From NCBI GenBank assembly GCA_947176285.1, contig CAMWQF010000005.1, forward strand, positions 1 to 28,592: DNA of 28,592 nucleotides, written 5' to 3'. Positions 7,006 through 13,882 of the stretch are shown in pieces (position 1 is the stretch's first letter; each line of letters begins with the position of its first letter). The stretch is from an uncultured Porphyromonadaceae bacterium. Its GTDB lineage: Bacteria > Bacteroidota > Bacteroidia > Bacteroidales > Muribaculaceae. The notes under the pieces are model-generated. The model did not search any database, was not told the origin of the DNA, and saw only the letters and a list, made by a program, of their open reading frames with translations. Made by a program: the position numbers and the translations under genes.

Positions 7006-9099
7006 ATGAAGAAAATATCAATATTATTACTCGCGCTGGCAGCGTTGCTGCCAACGCGAGCTCTTGCACAAGAACAGACCGACACCATCACCATATGGAT
7101 GGCCGGCGACTCCACAATGGCAAATAAGCCTATTGATGATGAAAAGCAAGAGCGCGGCTGGGGTCAGATGCTGCCTTTGATGCTGCAGGGTCCTGTGAAA
7201 GTAAGCAATCATGCAGTGAATGGCAAAAGTTCCAAAAGTTTTATTGACAGCGGACGCTGGGATAAGATGATGGAAGGTGTGAAAAAAGGAGACTATGTGA
7301 TCATTCAGTTCGGACACAACGATGAAAAAATCAAGAGTCCTGACAGATATACCGCTCCAGGATCTACTTTCGATGCCAACCTTACAAAGATGGTGAAAGA
7401 CGTCAAGAAAAAAGGAGCAACCCCCATCTTGATGAATTCCATCGTCCGCAGAAATTTTCCATCAGAAGCGGTAGACAACACTAAGGATGTCAGCGACCAT
7501 GAAGCCGGGCCTACTAATGTAGATCCTAAGGCAGAAGGCAAGACATTGGTTGACACTCACGGTGACTATCTGATCAGCCCCCGCAATGTGGCAAATAAGC
7601 AGAAAGTTACATTCATCGACTTCAATGCCTCAACTCACAATCTTGTGCAGTATCTTGGCACTGAAAAGTCTAAGGCTCTCTACATGTGGATTCCGGAAGG
7701 CAAGTATAAATTCTGTCCGAAGGGAAAAATTGACAATACACACCTTAATATATATGGAGCCACAGTGCTTGCTCGCCTTGCAGCCGACTCTCTTGCAAAA
7801 AGAGTTCCGGGACTTGCTCCCTACGTGATTCCGCAGGAAAATGCCCGCGAGATGAAATATGTTGTCACAGACCTTGCGGTATATTCCAACGACAGCACAA
7901 AGCTCCAGACAGAGGCAATTCAAAATATCATTGACATTGCTGAAGCAAATGGAGGGGGACAAATCATATTCCCCGCCGGCACGTACCTTACCGGAGCCCT
8001 CTTCTTCAAGCCGGGCACTCGCCTTCATCTTGAGAAAGGAGCCAAAATCAAAGGTAGTGACGACATTGAGAACTTCCCTCTTATCCCTTCCCGTATGGAG
8101 GGCAAAAGCATTTACTATTATGCAGCCCTCATTAACGCATATTTCGTGAAAGGATTTGAAATCACTGGTGAAGGCACTATCGATGGCAACGGATATAATT
8201 ACTGGATGGATTTTTGGAACAATCGCGATCGTGCCGTTGCAGCAAAGAGGAAGTGGACTAACCTGGAGGCTCACCGACCAAGACTCGTTTTCCTCTGGGG
8301 ATGCAATGATCTGAAAATTTCGGGAGTCAACCTTCAGAATTCTCCATTTTGGACCACTCACCTCTATATGTGTGACGATGTACTGATTGAAAACTGCCGC
8401 ATCACCGCTCCACGTGGAGAAGTGAGAGCTCCAAGCAGTGATGCACTGGACCTTGATGCATGCCGTAGAGTAGTGGTGCGCAACTGCTATCTTAACTGCG
8501 ACGATGACGGCGTTTGCCTCAAGGGTGGCAAGGGAGTATATGCAAATCGCACCATGGACAACGGCATTTGTGAAGACATTCTCGTAGAGAACTGCGAATT
8601 TGGCAGAAATCTACACGGTGTGCTTACACTTGGAAGCGAATGCATACACGCTAAAAATGTGACTGTAAGAAACTGCAAGGTTGATATTAATGCTGCAATT
8701 CTTCGCTTGAAGATGCGTCCGGACACATATCAGATCTATGAAAATGTAGTCATTGACAATATCACAGGCACTTGCGGCACTGTAATGGACATGAAGCCTT
8801 GGAAGCAATTCTTCACACTTGAAGGAAGCAACGAGAAGCCGTATGGTATAGTTCGTGATATTAAGATCACGAATGTAGATGTCAACTGCAATACACTCTG
8901 CCATATCCAAGGGAATCCGGACGATCAGGTTTCAAACATTCTTCTCGAAAATGTGAAGGTTGAAGCAAAAGATCCTTCAATTACTGTTGTTGCTTATCCG
9001 GAAGTGAAATTTAAAAATGTGATCATGAACGGCAAGGAATTCAATCCAAATGCAGAAAGACTCGACTTGCCGGAAGAAAACGAATACGACAAACTCTAA
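7006..9099 (+). CDS. Rhamnogalacturonan acetylesterase (CE12-like)-GH28 fusion
   Basis: A secreted two-enzyme protein of 697 residues. The ATG at 7006 starts an ideal signal peptide (MKKISILLLALAALLPTRALA); a TTG at 6994 would add four residues and is unlikely. Residues about 28-270 are an SGNH esterase of the rhamnogalacturonan acetylesterase type: GDST with Ser36, NGKSS, GHND (103-106), and D243-x2-H246 in DNTH. Residues about 285-697 form a GH28 right-handed beta-helix: D479 in SSD, DDD at 499-501, H537 in LHG, and R567/K569 in RLK. Two of the four GH28 signatures are altered (SSD for NxD, LHG for GHG). It would deacetylate pectin and cut the exposed galacturonate backbone. It lies 23 nt after exuT. 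A strong RNA hairpin lies within the signal-peptide codons. Confidence 0.88.
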   Translation: MKKISILLLALAALLPTRALAQEQTDTITIWMAGDSTMANKPIDDEKQERGWGQMLPLMLQGPVKVSNHAVNGKSSKSFIDSGRWDKMMEGVKKGDYVIIQFGHNDEKIKSPDRYTAPGSTFDANLTKMVKDVKKKGATPILMNSIVRRNFPSEAVDNTKDVSDHEAGPTNVDPKAEGKTLVDTHGDYLISPRNVANKQKVTFIDFNASTHNLVQYLGTEKSKALYMWIPEGKYKFCPKGKIDNTHLNIYGATVLARLAADSLAKRVPGLAPYVIPQENAREMKYVVTDLAVYSNDSTKLQTEAIQNIIDIAEANGGGQIIFPAGTYLTGALFFKPGTRLHLEKGAKIKGSDDIENFPLIPSRMEGKSIYYYAALINAYFVKGFEITGEGTIDGNGYNYWMDFWNNRDRAVAAKRKWTNLEAHRPRLVFLWGCNDLKISGVNLQNSPFWTTHLYMCDDVLIENCRITAPRGEVRAPSSDALDLDACRRVVVRNCYLNCDDDGVCLKGGKGVYANRTMDNGICEDILVENCEFGRNLHGVLTLGSECIHAKNVTVRNCKVDINAAILRLKMRPDTYQIYENVVIDNITGTCGTVMDMKPWKQFFTLEGSNEKPYGIVRDIKITNVDVNCNTLCHIQGNPDDQVSNILLENVKVEAKDPSITVVAYPEVKFKNVIMNGKEFNPNAERLDLPEENEYDKL
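7030..7060 (+). other. Strong hairpin within signal-peptide codons of CE12-GH28 gene
   Basis: Bases 7030-7043 pair with 7047-7060 as a 14-bp stem with one C-A mismatch (7036/7054) and a 3-nt GTT loop, starting 24 nt downstream of the ATG. No T-run follows, so it is not an intrinsic terminator. In mRNA it would be stable enough to affect early translation or RNA decay. A regulatory role is inference. Confidence 0.5.
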
Positions 9100-9104
9100 C
9101 AACA

Positions 9105-11675
9105 ATGAAAAAATTTTTGATTTCTCTTACTGCCATGCTCATTGGCGTTGGCTCTTCAATGGCGGAAGGGATTGTGGAAAGAGCGCAGAAAGCATGGAGT
9201 GACGTCTATCCTCAAGTAGAAGCAAGAATTAAGGCTCCTACTTTCAGAGACAAGGACTACGTCATCCAGTTTGAAAGTTCTACAAAAGGAAAGAAAAAGA
9301 ATGCCAAAAATGTCTTGAAAGACAAACATGGCAACGTGCTTTACACCAATATTATTAATTCTACCATTGCAAAGTGTAGTGCAGAAGGTGGAGGACGAGT
9401 AATCGTGCCAGCAGGAACATGGCTTACCGGTCCGGTCAAACTTCTTAGCAATGTGAATCTTCATCTCGAGGAAGGTGCTACCCTGCTCTTCACCGATGAT
9501 ACACACCAGTATTATCCCCTTGTACAGACTTCATGGGAAGGCATGGAATGCTGGAATTGGTCACCTATGATTTATGCTTTCCAACAAGAGAATATTGCCA
9601 TTACCGGAAAAGGCACTATCGATGGCGGAGCAAGCCGCGAAAACTGGTGGGCAATGGTAGGCAATGAGAAGTGGGGTTGGAAACCGGGCATCGAGTCACA
9701 GCGCACAGGAAGAGTTATTCTTCAGGAATGGAATGAACAGGGAGTTGATCTTTTTGAACGCAGGCTTGGCTCAAACTGGGGCATGCGTCCACAACTCGTC
9801 AATCCGGTGCAGTGTAAGAATGTGCTTATTGAAGATGTGACTATGCTTCGCTCTGCATTCTGGGTGATGCATCCTCTTCTCTGCCAGAATGTGACAGTAA
9901 GAGGCGTACATGTGCAAAATGATGGTCCTAACGGTGACGGATGTGATCCTGAGTCTTGTAAGGATGTACTTATTGAAAATTGCTATTTTGACACCGGCGA
10001 CGATTGCATCGCCATCAAGAGTGGCAGAAACAGAGATGGACTTACCAGAAATATTCCTAGCGAAAACATCATCGTTCGCAATTGCTATATGAAGAATGGC
10101 CATGGCGGCGTTGTAGTTGGAAGTGAAATCTCCGGTGGCTATAAAACACTGTTTGTAGAAAACTGCAAGATGGATAGCCCTGAACTTGACCGAGTGATCA
10201 GAATCAAGACCAACACATGCCGCGGAGGCGTGATTGAAGATATCTATGTTCGCAATGTTGAAGTAGGACAATGTAAAGAGGCGGTACTAAAGATCAATCT
10301 TGATTATGAACCGAAAGAAAAATGTAAACGAGCATATCCTCCGACAGTACGTAACGTATATCTTGAAAACGTGACTTGCAATAAGAGCAAGTATGGCGTG
10401 ATGATCGTAGGCTTGAAAGACAAATGCAATGTCTACGATATCGAAGTCAAGGATTGCAACTTCAATGGCGTTGCTGACGGCAACAACATAACAGGAGAAG
10501 TCAAAGACGTAGTTTTTGACAATCTGAAAATCAATGGAGTAGAATCACTCTATGGCAAGCCCCTCGCCTACAAAATGGCAAAATCCGAAATGATCCGCAA
10601 TCCCAAGAGCGAAACACTGGATGTGACAGGCGTCAAATGGAGTTATGCAGCCGCAGTAGAACTCGAAGGAATCTTGGCTGCAGCACGTGCATACAATGAC
10701 AAGGATATGATGGATTATTTCTTGAACTATACAGATTTCTTTGTCAATCCTGATGGAACAATCAAGGCTTTCAAAAAAGAATCCTATAATATTGACAATG
10801 TGAAGGGTGGCATTGAGATTCTCGAGGCATATGACATTACAGGCGATGAGAAATACAAGAAAGCTGCAGACAACATCTACGATCAGCTTCTTTCCCAACC
10901 AAGAACCAAATCGAAGAATTTCTGGCATAAGCAAATCTATCCTTGGCAGGCATGGCTCGACGGTCTCTATATGGGACAGCCTTTCTATGCAGAATACGTG
11001 AATCGCTATTTGAATTCAGATCCTAAGCTTTGGGATGACATCGCCAATCAATTCTTGACTGTAGGAAAGAAAACCTACGATCCTGCTACCGGCCTTTATC
11101 GACATGCATGGGACGAAAAGAAAAAACAATTCTGGGCTAATAGAAAGACCGGTCAGTCTGAGCATGCTTGGGGTCGCGCCATGGGATGGTATATCTGGGC
11201 TATCACAGACGCTCTCGAAAAGATGCCTGCTGATCACCCGAAGCGTCCGGAAATGATCGCTCTCCTCAAGAGCGTTGCAGATGGCATCGTGAAATATCAG
11301 GATCCAAAGACCGGAGTATGGTATCAAGTGATGGACTCACCAAACCGTAAGGGCAATTATCTTGAGGCTACAGCATCTTCAATGTTTGTATACAATTTGC
11401 TTCGCGCCGTACGCCTTGGTCTTCTTGATGAGTCTTACCTTGCTCCTGCAAAGAAGGGATACGAAGGAATAGTGGAGACATTCGTAAAAGAGAATGAAGA
11501 CGGAACTATATCTCTTACCAACTGCTGTGCAGTAGCAGGACTTGGAGGCGGAAAGGATCAGCGCAGAAATGGCACGTTTGAATATTATCTGAGCGAACCC
11601 ATACGCGACAATGATGCAAAAGGAGTCGGTCCGTTCATCCTTGCCGGCCTTGAATATGACAATCTGAAAAAATAA
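9105..11675 (+). CDS. GH28-GH105 fusion: polygalacturonase-like plus unsaturated uronyl hydrolase
   Basis: A secreted 856-residue protein. Residues 1-20 form a signal peptide ending SSMA. Residues about 65-485 are a GH28 beta-helix with all four signatures intact: N276-G-D278, DD at 299-300, GHG at 332-334 and RIK at 366-368. Residues about 515-856 are a GH105 (alpha/alpha)6 barrel with the YteR-like block YPWQAWLDGLYMG at 612-624 (catalytic Asp expected at D619) and HAWGRAMGWY at 687-696. The GH28 half would cut galacturonate linkages. The GH105 half removes the unsaturated uronate left at chain ends by pectic lyases such as the PL11 encoded at 19983. Having both on one chain suggests step-wise trimming of rhamnogalacturonan in the periplasm. 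It begins 5 nt after the preceding gene. Confidence 0.92.
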   Translation: MKKFLISLTAMLIGVGSSMAEGIVERAQKAWSDVYPQVEARIKAPTFRDKDYVIQFESSTKGKKKNAKNVLKDKHGNVLYTNIINSTIAKCSAEGGGRVIVPAGTWLTGPVKLLSNVNLHLEEGATLLFTDDTHQYYPLVQTSWEGMECWNWSPMIYAFQQENIAITGKGTIDGGASRENWWAMVGNEKWGWKPGIESQRTGRVILQEWNEQGVDLFERRLGSNWGMRPQLVNPVQCKNVLIEDVTMLRSAFWVMHPLLCQNVTVRGVHVQNDGPNGDGCDPESCKDVLIENCYFDTGDDCIAIKSGRNRDGLTRNIPSENIIVRNCYMKNGHGGVVVGSEISGGYKTLFVENCKMDSPELDRVIRIKTNTCRGGVIEDIYVRNVEVGQCKEAVLKINLDYEPKEKCKRAYPPTVRNVYLENVTCNKSKYGVMIVGLKDKCNVYDIEVKDCNFNGVADGNNITGEVKDVVFDNLKINGVESLYGKPLAYKMAKSEMIRNPKSETLDVTGVKWSYAAAVELEGILAAARAYNDKDMMDYFLNYTDFFVNPDGTIKAFKKESYNIDNVKGGIEILEAYDITGDEKYKKAADNIYDQLLSQPRTKSKNFWHKQIYPWQAWLDGLYMGQPFYAEYVNRYLNSDPKLWDDIANQFLTVGKKTYDPATGLYRHAWDEKKKQFWANRKTGQSEHAWGRAMGWYIWAITDALEKMPADHPKRPEMIALLKSVADGIVKYQDPKTGVWYQVMDSPNRKGNYLEATASSMFVYNLLRAVRLGLLDESYLAPAKKGYEGIVETFVKENEDGTISLTNCCAVAGLGGGKDQRRNGTFEYYLSEPIRDNDAKGVGPFILAGLEYDNLKK

Positions 11676-11680
11676 AAACA

Positions 11681-13813
11681 ATGAATAATTCCAGCAGATC
11701 TTTCTGCGTTCAAACCACTACCGTCGCGGCGAAACTTCTCGTCGCGACGGCAATCATGTCAGGATGCAGCAGCCAAAGCGGCAAAATCGATCGATTGGCT
11801 CTCGTCACGCGCAATAATCCACACATTACTGCAATAGACACCATGGCATCACTGACTGTAGGCAACGGACATTTTGCCTTCACTGCTGACATTACCGGTC
11901 TGCAAACGTTTCCAGAGACCTATTCTAATGGTGTGCCACTTGGCACTATGAGCGACTGGGGATGGCACAGTTTTCCTAATACAGAGGATTTCAAATTTGA
12001 AGAGACTCTGAAAGAATATGATTTTGGACGAGGAAGGACAGAACTTTATTCAGTGCAATTTAAGGATGATGCCAGAAAGAAGGCTGCAGCCGACTACTAT
12101 CGCATTAACCCTCATCGCCTTCATCTTGGAGCTCTTGGATTTCATGATCTTGACATTAACACAATAGATGACATTGATCAGACTCTCGATATGTGGAATG
12201 GCGTCATAAATTCAAAATTTACATCTTCCGGCAAAAAGATTGAGGTAAAAACGTCTGTGGCTCCCGATCTGGATCTTGTAGCTGCTGAAATCACCGATGC
12301 AGGCCGACATCAGTTGGCTCTTCGTCTCCCCTATCCAACAGGGAAACACAGTGATGACGCATGCGACTGGATGGCAGATTCTCTTCATATATCGGAAATT
12401 GTATTGTCAGAACCGGGAAAAGCAATAGTGAAGCATTCTATTGACACCACTTCATATTTTATCACACTGAACTGGGATGGCAATACTGAGTTGACTAAGG
12501 GAGAAGGCCATACATTCATCATCAGTCCGGATGCGGACAATTGGAGTGTCACTGCCCAGTTTACAGAAAATAAGACTGACGGCTTAAATGAAAAGGCTAC
12601 GGAAGTGATTGCTGATGCAAGTGCATATTGGCAGAAATTCTGGAAAGATGGTGGCGTAGTGGATTTCAGTAATTGTACAGACCCAAGGGCAAAAGAATTA
12701 GAACGTAGAGTAGTGCTTTCGCAATATCTTCTCGCTACAAATTGCGCCGGTTCTACACCTCCTCAGGAGACCGGACTCACGTATAATTCTTGGTTTGGGA
12801 AATATCATCTTGAAATGATATGGTGGCATCAGGCGCAGTTTGCCCTTTACGGTCATGAAGATCTCCTTGCGCACACTCTTCCTTGGTATGAAAAAGCGGA
12901 AGCAAATGCAAAAGCAATTGCCGAGCGTCAAGGATTCGAAGGTGTGCGCTGGATGAAGATGACTGATCCCTCTTCTATTGAAGCGCCATCAGGAGTAGGT
13001 TCGTTTCTTATTTGGCAACAACCTCACTTGATTTATCTTGCAGAACTACTGTATCGTGCAAATCCTGACTCCGCAGTATTGAATAAATACTATCCACTTA
13101 TTGACAAAACAGCGGAATTCATGGCATCATTTGCCGACTGGGATGAAGAAAACGACAGATATATTCTTAAGGGTATAATTCCTGCTCAAGAAACGTTAAA
13201 GGCTTCAGAAACAGTGAATCCTCCTTTTGAATTGTCGTACTGGCATTTCGGACTAAACACAGCCCAGAAATGGCGTGAACGTATGGGACTTGAAAGGAAT
13301 CCGGAATGGGATAAGATCACGAGCAAACTCTCACATCTGGCTGCCAAAGATTCTTTATATCTTGCTGCTGAAACTGCTCCACAGACCTATGAAGATATCC
13401 GGTTCACTTCCGACCACATGGCAGTGCTTGGGTCATTAGGAATCCTACCAGCTTCCCCTCTTGCTGATCCCAACATACTCAACAATACATTTGATTGGGT
13501 CTACGACAACTGGAACTGGGACAAAACATGGGGTTGGGATTATCCTACCACTGCAATGTGTGCAGTAAGAGTGGGCGAACCTGAGAAAGCCATCAATGCT
13601 CTTCTAATGGATAAACGCACCAATACCTATTTGCCTAATGGACATAACTTCCAGGATAACCGTCTGCGTTGCTATCTGCCCGGAAACGGTGGTCTGTTGA
13701 CTGCTGTAGCCCTTATGACTGCCGGATGGGATGGATGTGAAATCGAGAATCCCGGATTCCCGAAAGATGGCACATGGGATGTGCGCTGGGAGGGCATCAA
13801 ACCACTCCCCTAA
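11681..13813 (+). CDS. (alpha/alpha)6-barrel glycosidase-like lipoprotein, specificity unknown
   Basis: A 710-residue predicted lipoprotein: the signal segment ends in MSGC, with Cys29 as the lipidated residue. An N-terminal beta-sandwich-like part (about 35-300) precedes an (alpha/alpha)6 catalytic-like region (about 330-690), the layout of GH65, GH78 and GH95 enzymes. Conserved-looking blocks are FGKYHLEMIWWH at 372-383, IIPAQET at 499-505 (E504 is a candidate acid) and a Trp-rich NWNWDKTWGWDYP at 610-622. I cannot assign a family with confidence. Its position between rhamnogalacturonan enzymes suggests a pectic side-chain glycosidase, for example on rhamnose, galactose, fucose or uronate. 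It starts 5 nt after the preceding gene. It is the only protein in the cluster with a lipoprotein signal. Its N-terminal codons contain a 12-bp GC-rich hairpin. Confidence 0.75.
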   Translation: MNNSSRSFCVQTTTVAAKLLVATAIMSGCSSQSGKIDRLALVTRNNPHITAIDTMASLTVGNGHFAFTADITGLQTFPETYSNGVPLGTMSDWGWHSFPNTEDFKFEETLKEYDFGRGRTELYSVQFKDDARKKAAADYYRINPHRLHLGALGFHDLDINTIDDIDQTLDMWNGVINSKFTSSGKKIEVKTSVAPDLDLVAAEITDAGRHQLALRLPYPTGKHSDDACDWMADSLHISEIVLSEPGKAIVKHSIDTTSYFITLNWDGNTELTKGEGHTFIISPDADNWSVTAQFTENKTDGLNEKATEVIADASAYWQKFWKDGGVVDFSNCTDPRAKELERRVVLSQYLLATNCAGSTPPQETGLTYNSWFGKYHLEMIWWHQAQFALYGHEDLLAHTLPWYEKAEANAKAIAERQGFEGVRWMKMTDPSSIEAPSGVGSFLIWQQPHLIYLAELLYRANPDSAVLNKYYPLIDKTAEFMASFADWDEENDRYILKGIIPAQETLKASETVNPPFELSYWHFGLNTAQKWRERMGLERNPEWDKITSKLSHLAAKDSLYLAAETAPQTYEDIRFTSDHMAVLGSLGILPASPLADPNILNNTFDWVYDNWNWDKTWGWDYPTTAMCAVRVGEPEKAINALLMDKRTNTYLPNGHNFQDNRLRCYLPGNGGLLTAVALMTAGWDGCEIENPGFPKDGTWDVRWEGIKPLP
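11721..11750 (+). other. GC-rich hairpin in the lipoprotein signal codons
   Basis: Bases 11721-11732 pair with 11739-11750 to form a 12-bp stem (one G-T wobble, eight outer pairs perfect and very GC-rich) around a hexaloop AACTTC. It begins 40 nt after the ATG, in codons for the signal segment. No T-run follows. It resembles the hairpin at the same relative place in the gene starting at 7006. Confidence 0.5.
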
Positions 13814-13823
13814 CATATATTTA

Positions 13824-13854
13824 GGATAATGAGTCCTGATACGATTCATTATCC
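13824..13854 (+). other. Intergenic 12-bp hairpin before the GH106 gene
   Basis: Bases 13824-13835 pair with 13843-13854, 12 bp with a single G-T wobble, around the 7-nt loop CTGATAC. It lies between the stop codon at 13813 and the ATG at 13883. No T-run follows, so it is a poor terminator. It could be an mRNA processing or stability element inside a long operon, or a protein-binding inverted repeat. An upstream ATG at 13829 is buried in this stem, which argues against its use as a start. Confidence 0.55.
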
Positions 13855-13882
13855 ACCAAGACTAACTCATATTCTAACAGAC

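Noticed and set aside
7630..8361. Minus-strand open frame of 243 residues within the CE12-GH28 gene
   Set aside because: It lies wholly inside a well-supported plus-strand enzyme and shows no recognisable motif or promoter.
13829..13882. Upstream ATG for the GH106 gene
   Set aside because: The codon is inside a 12-bp hairpin stem and the added 18 residues push the signal peptide away from the N terminus. The ATG at 13883 is preferred.
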